Source of the DNA: Vespula vulgaris
Lineage: Eukaryota; Arthropoda; Insecta; Hymenoptera; Vespidae
Reading direction: 5' to 3'
Assembly: GCF_905475345.1 (NCBI RefSeq)
Contig: NC_066587.1
Span: 14,760,558 to 14,824,557 of the forward strand
DNA: 64,000 bases
Positions 11,353-24,209 of the stretch are shown here, piece by piece. The number at the start of each line of letters is the position of its first letter. Position 1 is the stretch's first letter. Below the pieces are notes generated by a model that saw nothing but the letters and a program-made list of their open reading frames with translations, did not search any database and had not been told where the DNA came from. Position numbers and translations under genes: made by a program.

Positions 11353-13418
11353 TCAAGAGTTCACCATCCTTCTTGGCGCCGGAGGAAAGGGATAAGACCA
11401 ATTGCTCTTACTAGGATCATCATTGTTACGTTCTTGTTGAAAGTCAGAGGATTTGTGAGGAGCATAAGTTTTATTTATTACACCCTGCGTATCCTCTCGA
11501 TCCGTATTTCTGTTTTGAAGCTTCGACGACAGCTGACTGAAACATTTCATTTTTTATATATCTACCTAACGTCCGTACGAGATAAAAGGATGAATAAAAT
11601 ATGACGAAAGAACAAAACCGATATCGACGTTATAACTTTATATAAAAAGCTTTATATAAATAGATTTAAAAAAAAAAAGAAAAAACCTCATGATACGATC
11701 GCCCAAGGAATCCTCAATTTTCGGCAATTTTCTTCTAACATTTCTTGTATCGAAACTCTCTTCGATGATAACATGTCTGTCATAGGGAGTGTCATAATCA
11801 ACTTCGAGTATGGTTGAAAATTGATGAGGAAATATCAAATCGATCGCTGTCACCACTGTCCCAGCGAAAAGACATCCGATACCTATTAAATATCGTTGTA
11901 AATGATATATATTCTATATGCCGAGAAATGTGAAAAATAGGAACGATTTAATCTCTCACCTGCAACCAAAACCAACCAATAATTCCAGCCCATGTCGAAG
12001 GCGAGAATCGAACCGTCTATATGAGCAATTAACGGTTCGCAAGGTAGTAACGCCCAATAAATTAGGTTTGTGGAGAGCATACACAATCCTGTCATGATCA
12101 TACTGTATGCACCATAACGTGGTACGACCATAAGCAATAAATTCATCATACACCAAGAAGCGAAAGACGTCCTAGGAAGAGAGTCAAATTATCATTGTTT
12201 GATATCCTTTTAAAACATTTCAATTGTAAATAAAATCTCACCAGAGCATTATAGACGCATAGTAACCAGCTTCACGATATTTGCTACCCCAAGAAAATCC
12301 TTCCTGATGAAGGCTAAAATATTCCGCCAGGGAAACGATTGGAAAGGGAGCTCCTTGATAGAGCGCTTGTTTGAAAGCACTCGTCATTTCATTAGAACCC
12401 CGCCACGAGAATCTCTCATTATACTCAACATCGTCGTTCGTGTGTTCACTGTCTGGTAGGTCTGATGAAGGCAATCAAAGAACAGATTAGCAATTAAAAG
12501 AAGGAAGAGAAAAAAAAAGAGAGGAGAATGGATGAAAACGAATGAAATATGTAACTAGCGAAGAAAAAAAATTCGTACGACATGAGATTCTCTCATTTTA
12601 AGACGTCATCGGTATCAAACGTTCTCATTTCCGAGCACGTCCGAACGTTAGAGATTCAGCAGCATTTCTAGGATAAATTTTTCAATGTGCAAACGTGGAC
12701 TTGTCGTTCCTTTTAAAGGGGAACAACCAAAAGCTAATACGTTTCGTTTGTACGTTTTACATCTTAATTTGCAAAGGAGTTTATACTTTAATAAACTAAC
12801 TCCCTTGGAATTTCACTACAAGTTCGTCATAATCGTACGAAGTAGTCACAGTCGTTTGATATTGTGACTCACGTTTGTAGGTAATGTTGATATGCATGAG
12901 TCCAATGTAACCGCCGATTTGAGCTCTGGTTCTATGTCTGGAGAAAGCGCTGTACGAACTAACGATGGTTGCCGAACTGGTGTGCCAAGATGAACCATAC
13001 TGAGCGACTTTAAGCAAATTAATTTAACTTGAATTTTTTGTAAAAGGAACCATCTTGTATGCTAATCAACAAGGTCGACACTTTGAAAGGAGTATCGTAC
13101 AGACCTTGAATCGTAGCTCCAACGAAGAGGCTCAGGGTTACGATCAGGAACGTAGTTAGTCTCTGCAAATACCATTTTGACCAGATTCATATCCTCCACG
13201 TATATCATTTTTTTCTTTTTTTACTTTCTCCGATAAAAATTAATTCAACTCACTTCCTTCCGTATACCAGGAAATATAACTAGAAAAGCTGTGAATATTG
13301 TACCGAAAATAACGAAGACGATAACAAGAGCAACATCGCCAGTGACGGGTGTACGATTACTATAACTATAGAGAGTCGGTCCACCATCGTTTCTGAAAGC
13401 ATCGAACCATCCCTTCAT
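11353..13418 (-). CDS. mol: Dual oxidase maturation factor (DUOXA/NIP, moladietz)
   Basis: This is the DUOXA-family membrane protein needed for Duox to leave the ER and work at the cell surface. Seven exons in transcript order: 13254-13418, 13105-13162, 12873-13007, 12242-12461, 11960-12171, 11687-11882 and 11353-11536. They sum to 1170 nt, 389 aa. The protein starts MKGWFDAFRNDGGPTLYSY, then a first membrane helix ending in FPGIRKE, the family signature. A second helix (TFLIVTLSLFVGATIQ) leads to an extracellular loop with N-glycosylation sequon NIT, then the conserved block NERFSWR and KYREAGYYASIMLW. Three further helices follow (MMNLLLMVVP, MIMTGLCMLSTNLIYWALL, WNYWLVLVAG and beyond) and a polar tail. 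The ATG is the only one before the first helix, and all phases agree. It is convergent with Duox. Confidence 0.94.
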
Positions 13419-14416
13419 CTTCACGGATTTTCACGAAGACCAACGAGCTAGTATTTATTCCTTTCGGAACATTGACAAGAAAAAAATATGGATTGACGTT
13501 AAACGAGAAGTCGATTAATTGAATCCAATTAATGCATTATGGACAACTTACTTTGTGAAATTTCGAACGTCAGCGTGTTCTCGTTAAACTACTTCGTAAT
13601 TTCTCCCTGCTTTTGTAACCCGACAAGTTTCACGTTGCATCCTACGATCTTCTTCAAGCCATTCAAGGACAAAATGATTCCGGTAACGTGATTATATTCG
13701 AAACGATGAATCCTTCTTATCGAGATACGTGCACCTGCGATAGCTAAGCGAAAGACTGAAATACAGAACGTATACTGAAGACAGCAGTAGGTCAACGGGT
13801 TCTCTCGCTTTGAAAGTAATTTCCACCATCGAGCAACGGCCTCGTCGGTGGAGGGACAGAACTTGGGACAGGTGGGGCGTTCTTCGCTTTGCGCCTTGCA
13901 TGAAAGAGAAAGAGAAAGAGATAGAGAGAGAGAGAGAGAGAGAGGGTAAAGAAGAGAAAGGAAAAGAACGGAGAAAAGAGGGAGAGAAACGAAAATGCAT
14001 GATCGTGTGCGAAGGACTACGGATCAGCTGTGAGAAAGCGGACAGAATGCGTGCCTCGTGCTCATCCTGTTTTTCTCTTTCTTTTGCTCATTTTCTATGA
14101 TATTCTATAAATTTCTATGATGATCCATAGGGAGTCGGAGATATCGATGCTTGATCGAACAATGTCGATCATGTATGCACATCACATCGTATCTCTTTTT
14201 TTCTATGCTTCCTACAGTAAAAATCGATCGGTACGTACACATATTGAAATTTTTTTCAATTGAACATATTGGACATGTTGGATTTTCCGATACATTGTTG
14301 TCGTAAAATCAATCAAATGGAATAAGTTCTTTTAATACCTGGCATTAACTTTATTAGGTGAGTATCCACAGCTGTGGTTTCTATTCGAGATTCTTTTCGA
14401 TGAAAAAGAAGACAAT

Positions 14417-14460
14417 AGAAGAAGAAGAAGAAGAAGAAGAAGAAGAAGGGGAAGAAGAAG

Positions 14461-14492
<32 letters not shown>

Positions 14493-14511
14493 GAAGAAGA
14501 AGAAGAAGAAG
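14417..14511. repeat. GAA trinucleotide repeat
   Basis: A nearly pure (GAA)n tract with few interruptions. It creates an open frame of polyglutamate on the plus strand and polyleucine on the minus strand. Neither has any other protein features, so this is a microsatellite and not a gene. Confidence 0.9.
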
Positions 14512-16318
14512 TTCCATTGAAAGAGGAAGAACCGGTAGTCCGGTCTTCCGCATGCTGTGGAGAGAATCGGTCTCCACGTTAGCGTCTGTGGACAGGATAC
14601 AAGGTATGCATCGAGAGCATCTCTCTCTCTCTCTCTCTCTCTGTTTCTCTTTCTCTTTCTCTCTCACGTACATAGCGCCGGCAATAACTCGGGCTATTTC
14701 TGCTTGTCTAATTCGGTCCGGGTGACGCTATGCCTTTAGGCAGCAGCTTGTGGCAGAGCATCATCCACCGTCGTCACCGACGCCACCTTCATCGTCGTCG
14801 TGGTCCTCGTCGTGGATCGTCGATCGTCGTTGCCAGGGAAAAGCAACGAGAAGAGAAGAGAAGAGAAAAAAAGAAAAACGAAGAGAATAGAAGAGTTTAC
14901 GGCGTGTTGGCAAGAAGTTCCTTTTAGTCCCTTCGCGAAGAAGACAAGCGAGATCACGGATCCATCTCTACTTGGCCATATCCCTGTTTTTGATCTTTTC
15001 TTTCTGTCTATCTTCTATATATATATATATATATATCGATACATACATACATATATATATATATATTTATACGTAGTCATATATAGATACATATACATCG
15101 ATCTATCTCACTTCTCGCTCTTCACACACGCTCGGCGGCTGCTCTTACTCCGAGCATCGGAAGGTAATCGATTGAACCATCTTTTTTCCAGCGAGCCTTT
15201 AACCGCACGCGGTCGATCGATGTGTCAGGACCACCACCAACCATCCTACTCTACTACTCGTGCTATTCGTGCTGCTGCTGGTGCCAATGCTAGTGGTAGT
15301 GGTAGTGATGATGATGATGGTGCTGGCTGGTGCTGGTGCTAGTGGTGGTGGCGATGTTATTGCTACTATCGCTTGCTACCGGTGGTTTCGCGCTTTTGCG
15401 AGCGATATACCAAAATCGTAATACGATTCGAGTTGGAGCCACGTAAAATAGCTTCTACGATAACGGCATTTCGTGACGCGTTATTTTTGGGGGATCACTC
15501 GTTGTTGGAACAGACGGACGGATAAACGATTTCGGTATAACGATGAAATGTTGATGGATATCAGAGAGAGTGAAAAGTTTGTGGTTTGAGGTGTATCGAA
15601 GAGATATCGGGCTATCGATATACGAAAGCTATCGAATCGAATCGTTTAACGTTAGTCCCTTGCTACCACGAGATATTTCCTTCCTGCCTTGGTATCGGTC
15701 CAACGCCGAGTGCCCGAGACTCAATCGTGGTGAGTCTTTTAAATAAAAGTCAGAGGCGGATAGAAAAGTTCGTGGATCGAGACGATAGATCGTTGATGCG
15801 TGGAGAGAGGAAAAGGGGGAAGAAAATCGAGAAACCCCGAAAGTCGTCGCCGTCATTATAGTCGTCTTCTTTTAGCCACGTCATTGTCTATTCTCGTGAT
15901 CGTGTTTTTTGATCAGACATGGTGGTGGTGATGATGGTGGTGGTGGTGATCCATTGTATATCAACCACGTTTCAAAAAGAATCTCACTCAGCATCCCTTC
16001 CCTCGTACTCCTACTACCTATCTTAAGAAAATAATTTATTCATCCAAATATTGTTAAGAACGTTCGCCGAGCCGACAAAATTGTATAATTTAACTTCTTT
16101 TCTTCGCGTCAAGAAATATTCCTAAGCTATGAGTAAACAAAGAGAAAAAGAGAGGTGAACGTATCAATGAATAAGATTATGCAATAAAACGTTCTGAAGA
16201 TAGCCAGCTTGGCATCGAGCGAACGAAACGAAAAAAGGAATAGACTAGCATTCACGATCGATCCTTGAGAATGACTTGAACGCTCTATTAAAATATTTCC
16301 CAATAATTTATTTAGAAA

Positions 16319-16320
<2 letters not shown>

Positions 16321-16372
<52 letters not shown>
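16321..16372. repeat. CT dinucleotide repeat
   Basis: A (CT)n run of about 50 bases with one CCC interruption near its start. It lies upstream of the first coding exon of the smoothelin-like gene. Confidence 0.9.
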
Positions 16373-16377
<5 letters not shown>

Positions 16378-16726
16378 TTCCGTATAATTAGTAATCCTCG
16401 CATCGAGCGTCTTGACGTCATTCGACAATACTAAACAATAGGATTTTATGTAAATCAAAGCAAAGACGAAAAGTCGAAGAAAAGTCACGTTCGTTCTTAA
16501 GAATCTTCCAGATCTTGGATCCAGATGAGGTCCTACTAATTTCCGTACTCGCGTAAACAGGTCAAAGTTATTTTCGCGCTCTAGCCAAAGACGCGATGGC
16601 CAACGCCTTTAAACCACGGTGAAATGCGTAACGATGATCGTCAAGACGCGAAACCGCTCCGGATTCTTCCGCCTCGATGAAGAATTATTCGCGAGGCTAC
16701 AGTGCTTGGCATATGGCCAAACGAAA

Positions 16727-16757
<31 letters not shown>

Positions 16758-17189
16758 GAAGAACGGAGTATGTTTCTAACTGGTGCCCGTGTTTGGAGAC
16801 CAAAAATTAATCGAATGCTCTTGTGATTAATCGTACCGACCTTCGTTGCAACGTCGTCGCTTGAATTGTCTTTTCTTTTTCTTTATTTTCTTATGTTTTT
16901 TTTTTCTTTTTTATTTTTTCTTTTCAGAAAGAAACTTTCCACGTTATCCTATATCAAACTTATGTAAAATTATTTATCAATTCTAAAAGTATATTAATAT
17001 AACTTTTATAGAGTTATTAGAAATAGTCGTGAGAGTAAAAGCGTAACGATCTTAATCTTCTTGATTTTTTTTCTTTTTTTTTTTCTTTCATCCGTTTGCT
17101 CATGATAATACGAAAAGGGAAAGGATAATTAAAATACTCTCCTTTTACTTTCAGACTCTTGTTCGAAAAAGAGGTGGATTAAGAGAGAC

Positions 17190-18087
17190 ATGTCCGATGC
17201 AGAGGGTAAGAATTATCAAGATATATATACCTAACAATCTCTGACATTTGTCAAAGTAAATGCATTCGAAAAAAAAAAGAAAAGAAACGAACTTTGAAGC
17301 TGTTTAAGAAAAGCTCCGCTCTTAGAATAATCTATCTTATGATCTTTTTTTTTTATTTCGAACGAGAAAGAAAAGATTCTAGTGCAAGTATATTCTCGGT
17401 TGAATGGTTACAGTAATCGTGACGGAGAACGATGAGATTCGAAGTGAGATCGAGGAGAACCGGAAGGAGGAGGATGAGGACAAACGGAAGAGGAGATCGA
17501 CTTCGGTAGATTCGGAAGTCGTCGATGAGCTACGGCTGTTGTCACCGAAAGAACAGGAGCAGGAACAGGCTGATGGAGAAGAAGATGAAGAAAGGAAAGC
17601 GGAAGAAGAAGAAGAAGAAGAAGAAGAAGAAGAAGAAAAAGCAGAAGCAGAAGAAGAAGAAGAAGAAGAAGCAGAAGCAGAAGAAGAAAAAGAAGAAGTA
17701 GAAGAAGACGATAAAAAAGAGGAGGAGGAAGAGGAGGAGGAGGAGGAGGAGGAGAGATCAGAAGGAAAAGAAGAGAGAGTCGAAGAGGAAAAAGACGAGG
17801 ATCACAGCGAGAAGTCACAGGGAATCGTAGAAACGAGGGAAACTTTGGAATCAGGTTCGTGATGGATCGCCTTCTTTTCGATCGATCTTCTCGATCACGT
17901 ACACATAGACATATACGTAAAGTCTCTCTATCTCTCTTTGAGGGTAAAGCTTCCACGACGCAGAACGTTAGCTCGCGGCAGCTGCGAGGCGTTGAACGAG
18001 CGAGCGACCGAAAATAAATCCCACGGAGAATACCGTGCGTTTTAAATAAAGCGAGAGCGAACGATGGTCGAAGGCGGTCAACCCGCT

Positions 18088-18121
<34 letters not shown>

Positions 18122-21100
18122 CTGCGTACATCCTCGATTTATACATATTCGTTCTATCCATTAAACGTCTATCCACCGGTCGATTTATTCCATACGTTAT
18201 AGGATCCTCTTTCGCTAGCCTATCCGTTTGTTTTTCCCTTCGTTCGTTCGTTCGTTTATCCCTCAAGTCTCTTCTCTACCAGCCTTCCCCTATTTACCCG
18301 CTTATCTATTCCCTCTTCTTCGTTCGTCCAGACGTTCTCCCTACCGCAAAAAGTCTCTTTCTCTCTCTCTTTCTTTCTCTCGCAGACAGTATGAACACGT
18401 ACAAAAGATTCGTAGTCTGCCAAATGGGCAAGCAGCAAACAGTAACACGCAGTAGTAGTTATTGCAGAAGTAGTACAAGTAGTAGTAGTAATAGTAATAG
18501 TAGTAGTAGTAGCAGTTAGGAAGCAAGCAGTAGTAATGGGTAAGACGAGAACACATTCGTATAGAGCGAAGTAACCAATCGCAAGAGGAAAGCTCGCGAT
18601 CTTTTACCCCTCCGGGGTTATAACAACGCGTCCTAATATCAACACACATCTGGCCACGCAGCGGAGAAATTTCGTTCGCTGTGCTTTCAGTATACTTCTC
18701 GACCTTCGTGATACGCGTTTCGTCTTTGCTCTTCTCTCTTCTCTCGTTTTCTTTTTCTGTTTCCTTTTCTCTCTTTCTCTCTCCCTTTCTTCCTCTCCTC
18801 CACACAGAGAAGTTTTTTATTCTTTAAATTTTTCAAACACTCCAATTTCTCTCTTTCTATTTTTCTTTTAAATTCACAATCTTTTTGCACGCCTACTCAC
18901 GCGTAAGAATAGATTCGACAATGGAGATTCAACGTCGCGAAAACGCACGTATACACGTGTCGCGCTTTTTGTCACGGTCTCTTTCCCTCCGTGAAAATGG
19001 CAGCAGACGCAACCCGCCAATCAACACGTTTTCCTGTGCGTGAATCGTTTAATCATTTAAACCGTACTTTTTTTTCTGATCCGTAACGAAAGATAGAAAG
19101 AGAAAGATATATCAACCCTTCGATCCATCGTTTATCGATCTTCCGTTTCTCTCTTTAACTCTTTTTCTTTCTTTCTCTCGTATAACATTCCCACGCCCGT
19201 CTGCTTTATTTTCATCTCGAAGGGCATTCTTTACACCGCGCGAAATAAATCTATTACAGAAATAAAGAGGAAGGCAAAAGAGAAAAAAGAAAAAAAAAAG
19301 AGAAAAAAAATGAAAATAGAAAGGCGTCGCTCGCGCGTTCGATTTGATCTTCAATTAAAAATAGAACGTTTTCGCGAGAATCTTCTTACGAGGGATTCCG
19401 TAACGATTCGATAACGAAGAAAGGAAAAGAAGCAGAACTAATTCCATCCATCCATCTTTCCTTTTTTTTTCTTCTTGAATCTTTCAGCCAGATCATTTGA
19501 CACGACGTGCCTGCAGTCGTCGAGATCGGCCGATCGTGTGACCGAACCAGCAAGTTCCTTGGTCAACGAGAACGTATCTTTGGCTGAGCCACAAGAGGAA
19601 AAGATAGATACGAGGGTAGGGGTAGTAGGCGAGTCTCTTCCGATCAAGAGCAGCAGCAACAGCAGCAGCAACAGCAGCAGCACCACCACCACCACCACCG
19701 CCACCGCCGCCGCCACCATCACCACCACCACCACCACCACTACTACTACCACTAACAGTTCGATTCCAAGAGCAACGACGGATCAGGGCAGCAACGAGAA
19801 GCAAGCAGTCGGTGAGTGGAATTCATTACCGGTACTGGTAGAGCGCCTTCGTTCGGTGCTCGAGCTCTCGCTCGCGATAGCCGATACGTCGTCACCGATC
19901 AAGGAGGATCCACGAGAACTTGCTCTCGATGTCAATGATTCACGAAAGGTCCGTTCCATGGACGAACGATCAACCGCTAGCAAGAATAGCAACGGCAAGG
20001 AACAAGACCTGAAGAATGACTTGAGGTTCCTCGAGGATCTCTTGATGTCCGATATACACACAGCCCTTTCCCGTTTACGAGAAACTCTCGAGAGGATCGA
20101 CGTTGGCGCGTTAGCAAAACACGGTGCTGCTTCCGATCCGAGTAGTAAACTTCAACTTCTACGACTAGTGTCGAGTTTACTTTCGCGATTAGAGATGCCA
20201 CGTGAATCGCAGGAAGAAGAAAAGAAGATTCTTACGCAAGAGGAGAAGCTGAAGTCTTCTTTGATAGCTGCAACATCGTCCGTGACCAATCGTAGACGAC
20301 GAGCTAGCAGACACACCATTGGTGTCTCTGCCGAGGAATTGGCATGTGCTAGGAAATGGTTGCAGGAGGAAAAGAATTTTAACGACGTTACGCCGCTTAC
20401 GAAAATAACACCCTCTCCGTTGTTTTCGACCACGTCGAAGGCTATAGATTCTTCCGAAGAAAAACCAAGGCCCGAAGAGATACATGACAAATATACGAAG
20501 GACGCCATCAATCATCGACAATCTCTACGCGATAGAAATAATATTGACAAAGGTCTGGAAATGCGTCCACGTGCTGCTCCTTTCTATGCCGATAAAACGG
20601 ACTTCGTCGTCACCCAGTCGACGATCGCGTCGAACGAAGTGACTCATCAGTCTCTACGACCTAGTCTCGACTCGAGAAACACATTGGATAACACGGAAGT
20701 TGGCAACGTAGAAGTTGGTCGTGTTGGCAGATTGGCTGCGGCTCTTCAACAACGAGTAGAATCCTCGAGCAAGTGTACTTCTTCCAACAGATTCACTGCA
20801 AAAAAGTCAAAGATCAAACGAGCCAATACCATTGACATTCCAAGTTACCTCAAATTACAAGCTGAGAGTTTCAAGCAAGAAGGTAGCGGTTGTGTATCCC
20901 TGAAAAAGCCTATAAATGTCAGTGACAAGGCAAATTGTAATTTGATCAACAGCATGATCATACCATCCTTCCAACCGAGAACTGAAAATGATAGAAAATT
21001 CATGGCATTGATTAGCAAGAATAACGATACTCCTATATTCAACGCACCGTCATCGTTCAAATCATTTGGCTATACAAAAACGATGGATCCATCGTCGGTG

Positions 21101-23602
21101 AGCAACGAGAACTGGAACAGTCGTTTTTCCAACATCAAGACGGCCTTCGATAAGACGGCGACTTCTGGTGATGAGTCTGAACAGCAAGTTAACAAGTATA
21201 AGCTTCCGAAACGACCACCGATAGTTCCTCAAGTGACTCAACGATATAATCCTGGAAAGGAGAAACCCTTCAACGCGAATGTCTTCTGTAACTTTGAACA
21301 CGATACCTCTAACGTTAGTCAATCGATCTCTCCTGGCTTCAGACATGCTCCCTCCTCTCCTTTTCGAAGGATCGAAAAGCCAACTGGTGTATCGAACTTC
21401 GTTAAATCTTCACCGATCTCTACCAATCCCCCTAAAAGCAATATACCCATGCCTGGCAATACGTTACGTGAGAAAGCAAGAAAGATGTTCGATCGAGGTA
21501 GCAACAGTAACAATGTTCAGCAACGAGCTTCGGAATACAAAGTTCAAGTAGACGGAAACTCTGAGAAACGTACCTTTCCACGACCACCTTGGATCGAACA
21601 CGAGAAATCATCAAGTGCAACGATCGCAGAAAATGGACGTCTCGATTATCGTTCGTTCTGTAAGCAATTTGCACCGTTCGTTAGCAAAGGTACATCCTCG
21701 TCATCCTTGGAAAAAACATCCTACGAGTCCGATGATATTCCTCAACAAAATCCAAAGTTGTGTCAACCTCGAAATGAATCGACTGGTGAAACTAATAATC
21801 CAAACGTAGTGGATGGAAAGATTTCGTTCAAGATGATACCAACGGATTACAATCGTTATAATGTTCAGGGAATTCGTGATTCTCGTGATTTTATTCGTGA
21901 AACCGAAACTACAGATGGATCTCAACAAGTTGACCTTACTCTACGTGGCAGTGCATCGGTAGCTGTTCAAACTGGTGCCCAGGATGAAACTTTCGATGAA
22001 GTTAGATCTTTCCGTGTTGTTCCAAAGATCTCGAACGGGCCACCTTTGATTTATAGCAATGTCTCGATACAAACGTCGAGTGATGTGTCTCCTAAAATTT
22101 CAGAAGATGTTCATACTTTTATTTCGGACAATCAGAAAAGTCATGGCGAGGAGAAAAGTCATGAGGAATATCGTTCGCGAGATGAATCGGATCGTGTTCT
22201 GCCGATAAAAGAAAACGTTCGCGAAACTGTGCCTTTTCACGATTATCGTTCCGATACGATCGTTACGAATCCACGCGTGCAAAATCAGACAGCTTTTGTG
22301 AAAGCTTACGAGCCAGTGTTGAAAGCTGAACAAAATGAATACGAATCAGCGAAAGTGAATTATGCTGAAGATGATCGACCTCGATCTAAAGACTACGATT
22401 ATTTGGATGCAAAGAATATTCAAAATCAAGACATAAGCGAGGAGGAAGGTGTCGTGACGAGATACACATGTGCTATAGCTACAGTGGCGTCCGTCGAAAG
22501 TCCAGAAATCCAAGGAGAAGTTGTAGAAGCGTCGTACTCTAGGGATTACTCGACTCCATCTGTATCACCTGTCTGGTCCAACTCAAGATCGAAAGCAAGT
22601 AACGACGAAGAAGTTGACGAGGAGATACGTAGACACAATATGTTGCAACAGAGTTTGATACAACGACTCCATCATGAACGTTGTACGATGATCGATCGTC
22701 CGACGAAACGATCACCTATCGATTATCAAAATGAAACACATGGAAATACCAGAAAGGAAGAACAATCCTATGAACAAGGTTATTACGTAGCTCCACGAAG
22801 TAGTAACGAGTATATACCGATGGAAAGTGTTAACAGAATCGAATCGGTCTCACCCTCTCCTCTATCCAATCAATTGAAACGTATCTGTAATCTTCCTCAA
22901 GCAAAGAAATTTCTTTCACCGGATTTACCAGCGAGACAGACTCAAGTCACACCTTCCACATCACGCGTTGTCAATCAAGTTTCAGCACTCAGAGAAGTTT
23001 ATGAACAACCAATTGCTGTTCCGAACAAACCCATACGTAAGGAACGATCACCGGTACCAAACGGAACAAATCCGATTGATTCCAGTGACGAATATTTAAT
23101 GTCTTGCGCCAATCAACCATCTAGATCCATCGTTCTATCAAAATCCGAATCTTGGCATCAATTGGCTCTGTCCAACAGTTCTTCTCGTATTCCTCGTACA
23201 AGCGACTCCAGCCCGTCCTCGTCGAGAGCTTCTTGCTTACCTAAACCCCCGAAACCTAGATCACCGTCCTCCATGAAATTTCGAACGAAACAATTCGAGG
23301 CATCTTCCGACAGCGTTAAAAAGATGGAGGACAAGATAAGAAGATACTTCGACAGTCCAAATGAAAGTTCAACGAACGAAACAAAGGAATCAAAGAAACG
23401 TTCCTCTCCTCGTCATGCTCATGGAAAGTGCATGATCGGTCTATCGAGAAGTCGTACCTTGCCTGGTATCTGCGAACAGAAACTCGTCTTGACGATACCG
23501 CCGACACAAGTACCTCTCCTACAAGTTAACAGTGCTGACGTCGACAAGGTCTTCGACGATATCTTCCAGGAAGCCACGAGGATGGACAGTCAGCATTGCT
23601 GA
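17190..23602 (+). CDS. Smoothelin-like protein, long isoform without CH domain
   Basis: Three exons (17190-17205, 17414-17854, 19488-23602) join in phase 1 at both junctions and give 4572 nt, 1523 aa. The first codons read MSDAE. The second exon is strongly acidic with a long glutamate tract coded by GAA/GAG. The third opens with Ser/Asn and Thr tracts, then a helical region (VERLRSVLELSLAIADT, DLRFLEDLLMSDIHTALSRL) and the motif HTIGVSAEELACARKWLQE. A long disordered Ser/Pro-rich stretch follows, and the end reads KKMEDKIRRYFDSP and VDKVFDDIFQEATR. Exons 3' of the stop encode a smoothelin-type calponin-homology domain, which is why I place it in that family. The middle has no domain I recognise. 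Function is inferred only: actin-linked scaffolding. Possible donors inside the last exon (after 23548, phase 0; after 23588, phase 1) could bypass the stop. Confidence 0.7.
18997..19039 (+). CDS. Possible alternative first exon of the smoothelin-like gene
   Basis: In a CpG-rich spot inside the intron before the large exon, a good start context (GAAAATGG) opens MAADATRQSTRFPV and reaches a GT donor at 19040-19041 in phase 1. That is the phase the large exon at 19488 needs. It would give a short isoform without the acidic exon. The donor (C|GTGAAT) is not strong and no transcript is available, so this is only a candidate. Confidence 0.25.
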
Positions 23603-24209
23603 CCGATCAACTTTATCTCTTTCTCTCTCTCTCTCTCTCTCTTTCTTTCTCTGTCTGTCTGTTCTTCTTCTTCTTCCTTTTCTTCTTCTTGCATCAACCA
23701 CTTGTAATGGGTAGCGGTAGATGCTACGAGTACGCAAGAAATTGAATTACGCTAGAAAGTTCTTCGCGTGCGAATCCGATCAAACGCAAGATACAATGTG
23801 ATTTTTATACTTGTGCATTACTCTTTTATTGTTATACTTGTTATTGTTATTGTTATTGTTATTATTATCAAAAACATCGTCCATAACGATACCTACGTAT
23901 ATACCAAGTATCACGTAAGACGATGACCGTGTTCATAAACCAAAGACCGTGTTAATATCGTCGAGTGAGAAATAATCGAAATCATACTTATCCTTGGTTC
24001 AGAATACGATCAAAATATAGGGGATGTTCGAAGGGCTTGCCGACCAAAGAAACGTATTATAGGACGAATTAAATGACGTGACATCTACCTCTATTAATAA
24101 TTTATATTGGAATAATCTCTATGGGAATGCAGTAAATCCGAAGTTGAAGAAAAATGATCGATCATACGTCATCGGTATGCGTCAGTCAACAGTTGCATGT
24201 TTAATCTAA
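23603..24209. other. Non-coding gap between long-isoform stop and CH exons
   Basis: Starts with a CT tract (23615-23650) and TTC repeats, then (TTAT)-like runs near 23830-23870. It is either the 3' UTR of the long smoothelin-like isoform or intron for a CH-containing isoform. I see no coding exon in it. Confidence 0.5.

Larger units (their letters stand above)
13419..17189. other. Intergenic/5' region with many simple repeats
   Basis: No supported coding region. It holds GA runs near 13917-13945, a long GAA tract at 14417-14511, CT runs near 14620-14660, TA runs near 15016-15060, trinucleotide TGG/TGC-type repeats near 15270-15350 and a CT tract at 16321-16372. It probably contains the 5' UTR exons or promoter of the smoothelin-like gene, whose first coding exon starts at 17190 just after an acceptor-like CAG, but no border could be fixed. 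Confidence 0.45.

Noticed and set aside
14332..14673. Open frames of polyglutamate (+) and polyleucine (-)
   Set aside because: They are translations of a GAA microsatellite with no other protein signal or splice context.
17408..17956. Minus-strand frame of 182 aa across the acidic exon
   Set aside because: It is the antisense shadow of the plus-strand glutamate tract, whose splice phases fit the smoothelin-like gene on both sides.
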